Below, piece by piece: positions 26,897-35,851 of a stretch of DNA of 64,000 bases (positions within the stretch are counted from its first letter, which is position 1; each line of letters begins with the position of its first letter). The DNA is from Stenotrophobium rhamnosiphilum (GTDB lineage Bacteria > Pseudomonadota > Gammaproteobacteria > Nevskiales > Nevskiaceae). Position numbers and translations under genes: made by a program. A model generated the notes under the pieces. It did not search any database and was not told the origin of the DNA. It saw only the letters and a program-made list of their open reading frames with translations. The DNA is taken from contig NZ_QANS01000001.1 of the NCBI RefSeq assembly GCF_003052265.1, positions 186,001 to 250,000 on the forward strand. Direction: 5' to 3'.

Positions 26897-27718
26897 TCAG
26901 GTCAGCGCAGATTCCAACGCTGTTTCCAAGCTCGGCTGCAAGCTCGTTCGCTGCGTAGGCATCACAACTTTCGAAATGCTGGCTTGTGTCATCTCAGCCA
27001 GTTCTTCACGTGTGCGGCCTTCGCTGGCGAGTACGGCACCGTAGTTCACTTCCACCACAATCTCTGGCTCTTTGAGCATGCGCAGGACGTGGCTGACGAG
27101 ATCGTCGTCGCCGATGAAGGGGGCGATGTTGTCGCCGCTGGCGGAGAGGCCGTAACGGAGCGCTACCGGTTGCACCACGCATTGCGCTTCGAGCGCGGCG
27201 GCGAAGAGACGCGGGTGGAAGGGCAGCACGCTGAGGCCGTCGGTGGTCGTGCCTTCAGGAAAGATGGTGACGCAGCCACCGGCTTTCAGATGTGGAACGA
27301 GTTTATCCAGCAGCGGGCGTGAGCCACCTTTGCCACGACGGATGTAGAACGTGCCGCAGGCGTCGGCGAGTGAACCCGCGATGGGCCAATCTTGAATTTC
27401 GGATTTGGCGACAAAGCGCGTCGGTTCGCTGGCGCCGATCACGATGATGTCGAGCCACGACACGTGATTGGCGACCGTGATGCGTCCACCATCATGTGGT
27501 GCGCCGTTACGAATCAGTTCGATGCTGAAGATGCCGAGTGCGACTTGGCACCACCAGGTCATCAGTGCTTGTGCGTTAAGTCGATTCCAACGATCCAGCA
27601 TCAACGCAACGCCTAGCAGCAGACCAATCGCCAAGTGAATGACTAATCGCGCGCCACGCACAACGGCCCGCACAGTGCGAGCCGGTGTGGTGTTCATGAG
27701 GGCGCTAAGTTCAGGCAT
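26897..27718 (-). CDS. olsA: PlsC-type acyltransferase, probable OlsA (lyso-ornithine lipid O-acyltransferase)
   Basis: 273 residues. An N-terminal membrane helix (VIHLAIGLLLGVALMLD) is followed by the acyltransferase domain with NHVSWLD (HX4D) near 84 and FPEGTTTDG near 153. On its own it would be called 1-acylglycerol-3-phosphate acyltransferase. It is assigned to OlsA because it directly follows, and overlaps by 8 nt, an OlsB-like N-acyltransferase. OlsA acylates the hydroxyl of lyso-ornithine lipid. The ATG at 27718 has no obvious ribosome site, consistent with coupled translation. Confidence 0.75.
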   Translation of the reverse strand: MPELSALMNTTPARTVRAVVRGARLVIHLAIGLLLGVALMLDRWNRLNAQALMTWWCQVALGIFSIELIRNGAPHDGGRITVANHVSWLDIIVIGASEPTRFVAKSEIQDWPIAGSLADACGTFYIRRGKGGSRPLLDKLVPHLKAGGCVTIFPEGTTTDGLSVLPFHPRLFAAALEAQCVVQPVALRYGLSASGDNIAPFIGDDDLVSHVLRMLKEPEIVVEVNYGAVLASEGRTREELAEMTQASISKVVMPTQRTSLQPSLETALESALT

Positions 27719-28499
27719 TCAGAACCGCAGGCTGTTCGCTCGGCGCAGATTTACCGAGGAAGTGGCGGGCGTAGCGCGGGTTGAGGTCGCTCACATTGAG
27801 CAGCATGAAAACGTCTGCGCAGTTGAAGTCGCGATCCCAGTACGCTTCGCCGCAAGCCTTGGCGCCGAGGTTGACGTAAGCCTTGAGCAGTGGCGGCATC
27901 TTCGGCTTTTCAGTCACGCGTGCGTCAGCTGCTGGCAGCGGAATGAAAGGGCGAACCTGCTGGCGTTCTGGTGCCATGTACTTCTCGCGCAGCGTGCCGA
28001 GGATTGCGTGCGCGCTGGCGCCGCCATCTTCAAGGCCGATGCTGGCGCAACCAAACAAGTAGTCGTAGCCGTGGCTGGTGATGTAAGACGCGATGCCCTG
28101 CCACAGTGTGGCAATCGCAGCGCCGCCGCGGTATTCAGCGTCTACGCAGGTGCGGCCGATTTCCATCACGCGGCCAGGCAGTGAGTCGATCATCGAGAGA
28201 TCGAATTCGCCTGCGGAGTAGAAGCCGCCAGCATTAGGGGCCATGTCGTCGGTCAGGATGCGCGTGCAAGCGATCACTTGGCCGGTTAGCGTGTCGCGCA
28301 CCATCAGGTGGCGGCAGTAGCGGTCGAATTGGTCGTGGTCGATGCCTTCAGCACCGCCATCAATTTGTGCGCCCATTTCTTGGGCAAACACGCGGTAACG
28401 CAGCTTCTGCGTTTCCAGAATTTCTTCGCGCGTAGTTGCGAAGCTGAGTTCAAAACGTGCAGCGCGGGTGCCATCACCTGCTTCAATCATTGCGGACAT
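27711..28499 (-). CDS. olsB: Probable L-ornithine N-alpha-acyltransferase OlsB (GNAT fold)
   Basis: 262 residues. FELSFATTREEILETQKLRYRVFAQEMGA is the hallmark start of the OlsB/hemolysin-like acyltransferase family. VMEIGRTCVDAEYRGGAAIATLWQGIASYITSHGYDYLFGCASI and VNLGAKACGEAYWDRDFNCADVFMLLNV follow. OlsB forms lyso-ornithine lipid from ornithine and 3-hydroxyacyl-ACP; with OlsA it makes phosphate-free membrane lipid. AGAGGAA lies 7 nt before the ATG at 28499. A 12-bp palindrome GTGCACGTGCAC lies just upstream. It follows opgH on the same strand. Confidence 0.85.
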   Translation of the reverse strand: MSAMIEAGDGTRAARFELSFATTREEILETQKLRYRVFAQEMGAQIDGGAEGIDHDQFDRYCRHLMVRDTLTGQVIACTRILTDDMAPNAGGFYSAGEFDLSMIDSLPGRVMEIGRTCVDAEYRGGAAIATLWQGIASYITSHGYDYLFGCASIGLEDGGASAHAILGTLREKYMAPERQQVRPFIPLPAADARVTEKPKMPPLLKAYVNLGAKACGEAYWDRDFNCADVFMLLNVSDLNPRYARHFLGKSAPSEQPAVLNA

Positions 28500-28605
28500 T
28501 TCCGTATTCCTCTTTCTTTTGTGCACGTGCACGATAGGAGAGGAAGATGGAAGTGAGATGACTGTTTAATGAAGCTTGTGTGACAACCGCAACAGCGGCC
28601 TGTGA

Positions 28606-30942
28606 TTACTTCGGCGCTGGCTCCAGCGGCCAATCAGAATGGCGCGCTACCGGATCGGACTGCAGCATATGGTGCAAACGTGACAGTGCGTCGGGGTCCG
28701 CGAGCAGTGTGTTGCGTTGAGTTTCGTTGAGCGCGTTCGGACCATTCTTGAAAGCGTGCAACGCCAACTGTGCGCGGGCTTCGACGATATGCGGCGGACG
28801 TTTGTCGCGCGGCGTAACGGCGGCGCGCACCATTGAAAAGGTGAGGGGATGGGCTGCAGCGCGTTCAAAGCCACCGCTGTAATCGGGTGCTCGACGCACC
28901 GCTGCCTTGGTCCAGCGCAGTTCACGCGGTGGGTTGGATTCTTCTGGAATCAGGAAGAAGCGATGTTCACGGGACCAGCGTCCCAGTGACACGCGCGAAC
29001 TCCAAACCGACAGCGGCACCGCGATGATCAAGCTGCCGACGATAGGCAGCAGCCACCACAAAAATCCGGGATTGAGCCAGTAAACGATGCCGGCCCAAAC
29101 GATGCCCAGCAAAGTGCCGGTGCCATGGCGCAGCAGTGCTTCGCTCCATGGCGTTTCGTTATCGCCGCGTGGCGGCGATTTCCATTTGATCGACCAGCCA
29201 ATCAGCGCTGTCGTCACAAACTGTGTGTGAAACAACATGCGCACCGGCGCGAGCAGTGCGGAGAACAGCACTTCCATAATCGTGGTGCCGATCAGCTTGA
29301 AAGGACCGCCGAAGAAGCGTGAGCCTTTAGCGAGCAACAGAATTAGCGATAGCAGCTTCGGCAGGAAGAGCAGCGTGGCGGTGGCGCCAAATAAGCGCAT
29401 CGCCCATTCCGGATGCCACTCGGGCCAAGTTGGGAATAGCTGATACGGCTGCGTGAAATATTCTGGCGGCGTCAGTGTTTGTACGGCGAGCAGAACAGTC
29501 GACAACACCAAAAAGATAAACCACATCGGCGCCGACAAATACGCCATCACGCCGGTCATGAACACAGCGCGATGTGCGGGGTGCAGACCTTGCGAGAAGA
29601 ACAGGCGGAAATTTTGAAGATTGCCTTGGCACCAGCGACGGTCACGCTTGAGCTCATCCAGCAACGTCGGCGGCATTTCTTCGTAGCTGCCTTCCAAGTC
29701 ATACGCGATCCACACACTCCAACCTGCGCGACGCATCAGCGCAGCTTCGACAAAATCGTGCGACAGAATTTCGCCCGACAACGCGCCGCTTCCAGATAAA
29801 CGACCTAGCGAGCAATGCTGCATAAACGGCGCTACGCGAAGGATTGCGTTGTGGCCCCAGTAATGCGATTCGCCGAGTTGCCAATAGTGCAGACCAGCGG
29901 TGAACAGTGGGCCATAAGCGCGCGTCGCAAATTGTTGGATGCGTGCGTAAAGCGTTTCGCGGCCGGATGCGCGTGGTGCGGTTTGAATAATGCCCGCGCC
30001 GGGATTTGCTTCCATCAACTGCACAAGACGCTTGAGGCAGCTGCCTGACATCACGCTATCGGCGTCAAACACCACCATATATTTATAGTCGCTGCCCCAG
30101 CGGCGGCACCAGTCGGCAACGTTGCCGCTCTTGCGTTTGATGCGATGGCGACGCAGGCGATAGTGGATATGACTAAAGCCATCCACTTCGCGGCATAGAT
30201 TCATCCATGCCTCCAGTTCTGCAACGCGCGTGTCGGCTTCGCTGCTATCGCTGATGATGAAGAAGTCGAAATGCTTCAGCGCACCCGCGCGCATCACCGA
30301 GTCGTAACTGGCGCGCAGTCCAGCAAACACACGTGCGACATCTTCGTTGCAGATCGGAATGATGATGGCGGTGCGGCTGTCGTCTGCAATCGGCTGATCA
30401 GCGGGTGTGTTGCCGTTGATCGAGTATTTGTCTTTGCCGCGCAGCAAAACCCAGAAGCCCATCAGCGCAGTCCAAAAACCGCTGCCGACCCAAGCAAACA
30501 AAATGGCATAAATCGCCAGCACTACGAGTTCGAGCGGTTTGGTGCCGTGATACGGCAACACCGCGCTCATGAAAAATGTTGCAACCCAGGTTTGTGCAAT
30601 CACGAGGCCAAGCAATAAAAAGCGACGATTGCGGCCACTAACGCGCCACGGCACGTTGCCTGAGTGCGGCGCTTCTGCGGCGATGACTTCGGGTGCGCGC
30701 ACGGTTTGTTTGCCATAGCGCAGACGTAGCCAACTCGCGAAACGTTTGAACGGATTGTTCTGCCACTCGTTAGGCGTCATCGAGGCGCGATGCAGCGGCG
30801 GCATCGTCACCAGTCGCAGATGACCATTAACGTCAGTCGGCAAGACATTGCTGATGTGCGCATCGCCACGCTTGCGGCCCTGCGCTTGCAAGCGCGCTAG
30901 CAGCGCTTCCCGCTCAATATTGGAATCACCCGCAGTCGTCAT
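28606..30942 (-). CDS. opgH: Glucans biosynthesis glucosyltransferase H
   Basis: 778 residues, inner-membrane family-2 glycosyltransferase that builds the beta-1,2 backbone of osmoregulated periplasmic glucans from UDP-glucose. Two membrane segments near 110-170; the catalytic domain with FDADSVMSGSCLKRLV near 300, SHDFVEAALMRRAGW (D-x-D region) near 400 and DRRWCQGNLQN (QxxRW-type) near 430; and several C-terminal membrane segments. The Glu-, Arg-rich N-terminal cytoplasmic extension is usual for OpgH. Follows opgG after a 198-bp gap with a hairpin and an AT-rich island. Confidence 0.95.
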   Translation of the reverse strand: MTTAGDSNIEREALLARLQAQGRKRGDAHISNVLPTDVNGHLRLVTMPPLHRASMTPNEWQNNPFKRFASWLRLRYGKQTVRAPEVIAAEAPHSGNVPWRVSGRNRRFLLLGLVIAQTWVATFFMSAVLPYHGTKPLELVVLAIYAILFAWVGSGFWTALMGFWVLLRGKDKYSINGNTPADQPIADDSRTAIIIPICNEDVARVFAGLRASYDSVMRAGALKHFDFFIISDSSEADTRVAELEAWMNLCREVDGFSHIHYRLRRHRIKRKSGNVADWCRRWGSDYKYMVVFDADSVMSGSCLKRLVQLMEANPGAGIIQTAPRASGRETLYARIQQFATRAYGPLFTAGLHYWQLGESHYWGHNAILRVAPFMQHCSLGRLSGSGALSGEILSHDFVEAALMRRAGWSVWIAYDLEGSYEEMPPTLLDELKRDRRWCQGNLQNFRLFFSQGLHPAHRAVFMTGVMAYLSAPMWFIFLVLSTVLLAVQTLTPPEYFTQPYQLFPTWPEWHPEWAMRLFGATATLLFLPKLLSLILLLAKGSRFFGGPFKLIGTTIMEVLFSALLAPVRMLFHTQFVTTALIGWSIKWKSPPRGDNETPWSEALLRHGTGTLLGIVWAGIVYWLNPGFLWWLLPIVGSLIIAVPLSVWSSRVSLGRWSREHRFFLIPEESNPPRELRWTKAAVRRAPDYSGGFERAAAHPLTFSMVRAAVTPRDKRPPHIVEARAQLALHAFKNGPNALNETQRNTLLADPDALSRLHHMLQSDPVARHSDWPLEPAPK

Positions 30943-30949
30943 TGTTCGC

Positions 30950-31010
30950 TAATTATTGTGATTATTTATTAAATTTATTTAATTAATAAAATAAATTTAA
31001 ACGATTATCG
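30950..31010. other. AT-rich island upstream of opgH
   Basis: Almost only A and T from about 30952 to 30999, ending in TTTAAACGATT. It is strikingly similar in composition and terminal motif to the island at 20329-20375 upstream of surA. It lies directly before the opgH start on the minus strand and may be a promoter UP region or nucleoid-protein binding site. Confidence 0.4.
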
Positions 31011-31106
31011 ATAGACCAAATCATCAGTGCGGCTAGGCCGCAGACAGGTCTTGGGCGCGCAGTTTAATGCCTGCGCCATTTGAGTGCTGAGTTTGAGCAA
31101 TCAATG

Positions 31107-31135
31107 AAGGCGCGAGAGCAGGGCTCCCGCGCCTT
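31107..31135 (-). other. Strong hairpin 6 nt after the opgG stop
   Basis: AAGGCGCGAGAGC-AGG-GCTCCCGCGCCTT, a 13-bp stem with one mismatch. On the minus strand it is not followed by a T-run, so it is not a standard terminator. It probably works as a processing or mRNA-stabilising structure between opgG and opgH, or as a partial attenuator. Confidence 0.6.
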
Positions 31136-31140
31136 GAAAC

Positions 31141-32730
31141 TCAGGGAGAGTTCTTGGTGCCCGATTGCGGCGGCAGGATGTAAGACCAGGTTTCAGAGAT
31201 GGTCTCGTTGTCCTTGCGCAGGAAGGCGCGCATTTCCACTGGTTTATCGTCGTCGAGACGTTTGAAGCGCACGACCAAGCGTCTGCCGCCGGTGATGTCG
31301 TTACGCACCACGCGGCGCTCGATCATCTCAGCGTTGTCGTCGAGCCACACGCCAGAGATGACTTTGTCGTCTGGCTTGAGATTGGCGAGTTCGCCGCCTT
31401 CAAAATCGATATTGAAACGAATGCTGCTGTCATCCGGATCGCGCGTATAGCCGTTGCCGCGACGCGTTTGCACCGCGTAGGCCATTGGCGGACGCGTTTC
31501 CTTGTTCATCTGCCAAGACAAGTTGTAAGCGAAATCCAAGGGCTGGCCCGGCGCCGGCATGGTGTCGGGCGACCAATAAGCCGAGATGTTGTCGTTGGTT
31601 TCGTCAGGCGTTGGAAGCTGCACAAGCTCAATGCGACCTGCGCCCCAATCACCTTTGGGTTGTACCCACGCGCTGGGGTGAAGGTCGTAGCGCTTGTCGA
31701 TATCTTCGTAGTGATCAAATTTGCGATCACGTTGCATCAGACCAAATCCGCGCGGGTTGGTGGCGGTGAACGAGGTCATCAGCAAGCGCTTGGGGTTCAC
31801 CAGCGGACGCCAGATCCATTCGCGATCGGTTTGAATTTGCAGGCCGTCGGAGTCATGCACTTCCGGGCGGTAGTCTTGGGGATGCGGCTGGTTTTCGCTG
31901 AACTGGAACATGCTGGTCAGCGGCGCCAGGCCCAGCTTGCCAACGGATTCACGCAGATAGACGCGCGCTTGCACGTCAATCGAAGTGGAGTCGCCAGGCT
32001 TGATGATGAATTTGTAAGCACCGGTCACTCGCTTGGAATCCAGCAACGCGTAGATCGTCAACTGCTTGTCGTCGACTTTCGGCGTTTCAATCCAGTATTC
32101 GGTGAAAGCAGGAAACTCTTCGCCCGAGATCAGGCCGGTATCAACTGCTAAGCCGCGTGCGGCTAAACCGTAGTGCTGTCCTTTGCCAACGCCACGCAAA
32201 TAACTGGCGCCTTGAAACACCAGAAACTCGTCTTTGTAATCTTTTTTATTGAGCGGGTAGTGAATGCGAAAGCCCGCAAAGCTGATGTCGCGCAGCTTAT
32301 TTTTATCGAGTGTGTTTTTGCCGTAGTCGAAAAAGTCCGGATTAAAACGCAGTGCTCGCGAGCCCTTCGGGGTGACGAGATTAATTTTTACGGTCTGCGT
32401 GTAGTAAAGGCCCGGATGGAAAAACTGCAGCTCAAAGGGCAGTTTGGTGCCGCGCCACATGGCTTTATTAGATTTAAAACGGATGTCGCGATACTGATCG
32501 TAAGAAAGGTCTTGCAGTTCTTTCGGCAGATCGCCGTCCGATTTCTCATAAGGCTTTTCAGCCAGCGCACGTGCACGCTCACTGACGTCTTTAAAGTCAA
32601 AAGCCTGTGCAGGCATTGCGATCAGTGCGGCAAACAGCATTGCGCAGCCCGTGATCGACGAGCTCCATCCCAATTTCATGGCATTCCAGTTGATGCGATC
32701 AATACGAAATTTTAAAGGCAAAACGGACAT
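31141..32730 (-). CDS. opgG: Glucan biosynthesis protein G
   Basis: 529 residues, periplasmic protein needed for osmoregulated periplasmic glucan branching. A long charged n-region and a hydrophobic core (WSSSITGCAMLFAALIAMPAQA) form a signal peptide ending near residue 43. The mature start FDFKDVSERARALAEKPYEKSDGDLPKELQDLSYDQYRDIRFKSNKAMWRG is the family signature. An ATG at 32679 would give a more standard signal peptide; neither start has a good ribosome site. It lies 15 bp after the RNase T stop. Confidence 0.93.
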   Translation of the reverse strand: MSVLPLKFRIDRINWNAMKLGWSSSITGCAMLFAALIAMPAQAFDFKDVSERARALAEKPYEKSDGDLPKELQDLSYDQYRDIRFKSNKAMWRGTKLPFELQFFHPGLYYTQTVKINLVTPKGSRALRFNPDFFDYGKNTLDKNKLRDISFAGFRIHYPLNKKDYKDEFLVFQGASYLRGVGKGQHYGLAARGLAVDTGLISGEEFPAFTEYWIETPKVDDKQLTIYALLDSKRVTGAYKFIIKPGDSTSIDVQARVYLRESVGKLGLAPLTSMFQFSENQPHPQDYRPEVHDSDGLQIQTDREWIWRPLVNPKRLLMTSFTATNPRGFGLMQRDRKFDHYEDIDKRYDLHPSAWVQPKGDWGAGRIELVQLPTPDETNDNISAYWSPDTMPAPGQPLDFAYNLSWQMNKETRPPMAYAVQTRRGNGYTRDPDDSSIRFNIDFEGGELANLKPDDKVISGVWLDDNAEMIERRVVRNDITGGRRLVVRFKRLDDDKPVEMRAFLRKDNETISETWSYILPPQSGTKNSP

Positions 32731-32745
32731 CCCTGTCGAGTCTAA

Positions 32746-33417
32746 TTATGTGGACGCGGCCGGCTCAGCCGACGCATCTTCGGGGGTGTTCTGTACCGAT
32801 TCGTAAATCGGTCGCATTTTGTTCACTAACAAGCAGAAAAGTTCCGCAGTGCGCTCGGCGTCATAGATCGCTGAGTGCGCTTCTTTCTGATCGTAATCGA
32901 GCCCGGCGGCGATTAATCCACGCGCCAGCACCGTTTGGCCGAGCGCGGCGCCGCAGAGGGTGGCGGTATCGAACACGCTAAAGGGGTGGAAAGGGCTGCG
33001 CTTTACGCTGCTGCGCGCAATGGCCGCATTGAGGAAGCCCAAATCAAAGTGTGCGTTGTGGCCGACCAGAATGGCGCGGGTGCAGCCGTTTTCTGAGACT
33101 GCGTTGCGAATCGGCTTAAAGATGTGATTCAGCGCTTCCAGCTCTGGCTTGGCCAGACGCAGGGGGTGATCGGGGTCAATGCCGTTGAATTCCAGCGCAG
33201 CTTTTTCCAGATTGGCACCCGGAAAAGGCGTGACATGGCTGAATACGGTCTTTTGGGGCACCAGATTGCCGTTCTCGTCCATGCCCAAAATCACGGCTGC
33301 GATTTCCAGCAGTGCATCGGTCTGGGCATTAAAACCGCCGGTTTCGACGTCCACCACGATCGGCAAAAAGCCGCGAAAGCGGTGGCCGACTTTGACGATT
33401 GGGGGCTCAGTGCTCAA
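32746..33417 (-). CDS. rnt: Ribonuclease T
   Basis: 223 residues from a TTG at 33417. GGAG 6 nt upstream supports this start, and it gives the normal RNase T length. The longer frame to an ATG at 33510 adds 31 residues unlike the family. DEDD exonuclease motifs: VDVETGGFN near residue 24 and [11 protein letters not shown] near 125; [13 protein letters not shown] near 184 gives the final His and Asp. It trims 3' ends of tRNA and other stable RNAs. It precedes opgG by 15 bp, so read-through into opgGH is possible. Confidence 0.9.
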   Translation of the reverse strand: MSTEPPIVKVGHRFRGFLPIVVDVETGGFNAQTDALLEIAAVILGMDENGNLVPQKTVFSHVTPFPGANLEKAALEFNGIDPDHPLRLAKPELEALNHIFKPIRNAVSENGCTRAILVGHNAHFDLGFLNAAIARSSVKRSPFHPFSVFDTATLCGAALGQTVLARGLIAAGLDYDQKEAHSAIYDAERTAELFCLLVNKMRPIYESVQNTPEDASAEPAAST

Positions 33418-33572
33418 CAAAAACTCCAGACGGGGGACGCGAGCGGGGTCGCGGCTGCGGATTATCCGTCCTTGTGACCACGGCTGCACGGAATTCGGCG
33501 AATAAAGCACCGTTTAATTCGGTAAAGGCGCTTCGGGCGCTCGATCAGCCCTGTCTGGAATGATTTCGGGAA

Positions 33573-34589
33573 TTACTGAGTATCGGGCCCGATTCTCACC
33601 AGCAACTTGCCCTGATTGCCGCCGTTGTAGAGCAGTTTGCAGGTATCAACCGCGTTTTCGAGGCCATCGACGACATGCAGTTTGAAATGTAAACGTCCTT
33701 CCAAAATCCACTGCGCCAGCTTGGCCTGCATCGCGGGGTAGCTCTTGCTGTAGTCGAGGCACAGAAAGCCTTCGATGCGCAGACGTTTGTAAATAACGTT
33801 GCGGAACATATACGGGCCGGGCACGGGCTCATTGGTGCTGTAGCTGGCAATGAGGCCGCACATAACGACGGTGCCGCCGATTTTCATATGCGTGAGCGCG
33901 GCGTCGAGCTGTTCGCCGCCGACGTTTTCAAAGTGCACATCAATGCCTTCTGGCGCCAATTCGCGCAGGCGCTCCAGAACATTCTCGGATTTGTAATCGA
34001 TGGCGTGGTCGTAGCCGTACTGCTCAGTCAGCAATTTGCACTTATCGCGACCGCCCGCGACACCAATCGTGCGGCAGCCGTGAATTTTGGCGAGCTGACC
34101 GGCGACCATGCCGACAGCACCTGCGGCGGCGGTGACAACTACCGTATCGCCCGGCTTGATGCGACCAATGTCGTGCAGACCGATATAAGCGGTAGGGCCA
34201 GCGATGGCGAGCACGCCGAAAGCATCAGCCAGATTTAAGCCGGGCAATGGTGCCATCGGCGTTAGGCCGGTGCCGTCAGTCACCACGTAATCTGACCAGG
34301 TATCCAAGCCTGAGGCCAGACATCCTCCGGGAAAATCCTTGTGGCGCGACTTGATCACCTCGCCCACCACAACACCGCGCATCGCGGCACCGAGCTTCAC
34401 TGGCGGCAGATAGGAGTCTTGATCGCTCATCCAAATGCGATTGCTGGCGTCTAGCGACAGCAAAATCGTGCGCATCAGGAATTCGCCGTCTTTGAGTTCT
34501 GGCAGCGTGTGTTCGCGTAGCTCCAGCGTGTCATTTTCAATATTGACGATGGGGCGTTTTTGCAGGAACCAGCTACGTGCAGATGTCAT
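33573..34589 (-). CDS. NADP-dependent medium-chain reductase (CurA/PTGR-like)
   Basis: 338 residues, zinc-free MDR superfamily. N-terminal GroES-like part (ELREHTLPELKDGEFLMRTILLSLDASNRIWM) and nucleotide-binding motif VVTAAAGAVGMVAGQLAKIHGCRTIGVAGG near 152, in the AxxGxxG form of leukotriene/curcumin reductases. It likely reduces C=C bonds of alpha,beta-unsaturated carbonyl compounds with NADPH. Single gene, divergent from the histone-like gene. The specific substrate is unknown. Confidence 0.87.
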   Translation of the reverse strand: MTSARSWFLQKRPIVNIENDTLELREHTLPELKDGEFLMRTILLSLDASNRIWMSDQDSYLPPVKLGAAMRGVVVGEVIKSRHKDFPGGCLASGLDTWSDYVVTDGTGLTPMAPLPGLNLADAFGVLAIAGPTAYIGLHDIGRIKPGDTVVVTAAAGAVGMVAGQLAKIHGCRTIGVAGGRDKCKLLTEQYGYDHAIDYKSENVLERLRELAPEGIDVHFENVGGEQLDAALTHMKIGGTVVMCGLIASYSTNEPVPGPYMFRNVIYKRLRIEGFLCLDYSKSYPAMQAKLAQWILEGRLHFKLHVVDGLENAVDTCKLLYNGGNQGKLLVRIGPDTQ

Positions 34590-34742
34590 GAGTCGTCCTC
34601 GAAATAATGTCGACGAAGACTGCGCGTGTTCGCTTTTCTCGACCCCACCTTAAGGGGTAGTTAGCAATGTTCTGATGAAGCGTTATTTCAATCGTTATAT
34701 CATTCGCCCTTAGAAACTTCGTTTTGAGTCTGTTACCGACCT

Positions 34743-35528
34743 ATGGCTATCAAGAAATCTCCCAGCAAATCTCCCGCAAAAAAAGCAGTCGCTAAGAAAG
34801 CCGCTGCCAAGCCTAAGGCTGTTAAAAAGCCCGTTGCTGCGGTCAAGCCCAAGGCAAAGACGAAGGTTGTCGCCAAAAAAGCAGTCGCTAAAAAGAAGGT
34901 TGTGGCTAAACCTGCTGCCAAAGCGAAGAAGGTCGTTAAAGCAGCGCCTAAGAAAGCCGTTGCTAAAGCGCCTGCTAAAAAGCTGCCTGCCAAGAAGGCA
35001 GTGGTTAAAAAAGTAGCAGCCAAGAAAGTTATTGCTAAGAAAGCAGTGAAGGCGCCAGCGAAGAAAGTTGCCAAGCCTGCTGCTAAAAAGCCTGCCGTCA
35101 AAAAGCTTGTTAAGACGGTTGCTAAAAAAGCTGCGCCAGCTCCGAGCAAACCGGCCAGCAAGGTCGTCGCCAAGAAAGCTTCGGTTTGGAAAATTCCAGC
35201 GAAGAAGCCTGAGCTGATTATTCCGCCAGCTGTTGCGCAGAAAGTTGCTGCTGCCAAACCTGTTGCTGCTCCGCTCAAAAAGCAGGCGATGAAAAAAGCA
35301 CCTCGCCCACGCGTGGCAAAAACCACAGCCAAGGGTGAAGTGCCTAAGCGCAAGCCTAGAAAGGCTTCAGGTCTGAAGCGTTACGCAGAAGTGATCAAGA
35401 AAGCACTCGCCAACAAACAGCCTTCCGGCCCTCAGCTAGAGATGCTGCTGCGTCCGGAATACAGCGAAAGCGGCCGCGTGTCGCAGGACGCTGAGCGTTT
35501 GATGGGTGTTTCGCGCAAGGTTCACTAA
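34743..35528 (+). CDS. Histone H1-like Lys/Ala-rich DNA-binding protein
   Basis: 261 residues. Residues 1-135 are a degenerate tract of KKAVAKK/AKKPAAK-type units (Lys, Ala, Val, Pro), as in bacterial H1-like proteins (AlgP/HctB type). The last 60 residues form a different module: RKASGLKRYAEVIKKALANKQPSGPQLEMLLRPEYSESGRVSQDAERLMGVSRKVH. The tail probably folds or binds a partner, while the repeat binds DNA or polyanions nonspecifically. No ribosome site stands out before the ATG. The opposite strand has a long Ala/Phe/Leu frame, which is only the shadow of the repeats. Confidence 0.85.
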   Translation: MAIKKSPSKSPAKKAVAKKAAAKPKAVKKPVAAVKPKAKTKVVAKKAVAKKKVVAKPAAKAKKVVKAAPKKAVAKAPAKKLPAKKAVVKKVAAKKVIAKKAVKAPAKKVAKPAAKKPAVKKLVKTVAKKAAPAPSKPASKVVAKKASVWKIPAKKPELIIPPAVAQKVAAAKPVAAPLKKQAMKKAPRPRVAKTTAKGEVPKRKPRKASGLKRYAEVIKKALANKQPSGPQLEMLLRPEYSESGRVSQDAERLMGVSRKVH

Positions 35529-35532
35529 CGCC

Positions 35533-35736
35533 TTAAGCGTGGGCGTGGCCACACAACGCGCGCAAAGGCGTTGTGCGTCCCGTCCACAGCTTTTCATGGA
35601 AGTGGAAGGCCACGGTATTGCAGCAAGGCTCAATGAGTGCGATCACGCCGCCCGTCAGTAAGTCACCTGTCATCAGGTAAACGACGCTGAAAGCGACGGT
35701 GAAGTGAACAGCGGCAAAGCTCAAAGTCTTAGTCAT
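35533..35736 (-). CDS. DUF2061 small membrane protein
   Basis: 67 residues from the ATG at 35736: MTKTLSFAAVHFTVAFSVVYLMTGDLLTGGVIALIEPCCNTVAFHFHEKLW. This is the DUF2061 pattern, with two hydrophobic segments and the conserved I-E-P-x-x-N-T-V-A-x-x-x-H-E-K. Function unknown. It is convergent with the histone-like gene, only 4 bp apart, with no terminator between them. Confidence 0.85.
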   Translation of the reverse strand: MTKTLSFAAVHFTVAFSVVYLMTGDLLTGGVIALIEPCCNTVAFHFHEKLWTGRTTPLRALCGHAHA

Positions 35737-35851
35737 GGCGGCGTCCTCGGCATTGATAAGAATTATTCTTAACAATGAATCGGGCCGCCAATCGTATGTT
35801 TCCATGCTTGCGATAAGGCTTGCCTATCGAGCGTTTTACGCAGGCAACTGC

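Noticed and set aside
28521-28532. Perfect 12-bp palindrome GTGCACGTGCAC upstream of olsB as a regulator operator
   Set aside because: Single occurrence, no regulator nearby and no matching second site noticed; kept only as a remark in the olsB entry.
31165-32151. 328-codon open frame opposite opgG
   Set aside because: Shadow frame; opgG is clearly the conserved strand.
34733-35353. Ala/Phe/Leu-rich frame that looks like a membrane protein opposite the histone-like gene
   Set aside because: It is the complement of the Lys/Ala repeat codons; apparent hydrophobicity is an artefact.
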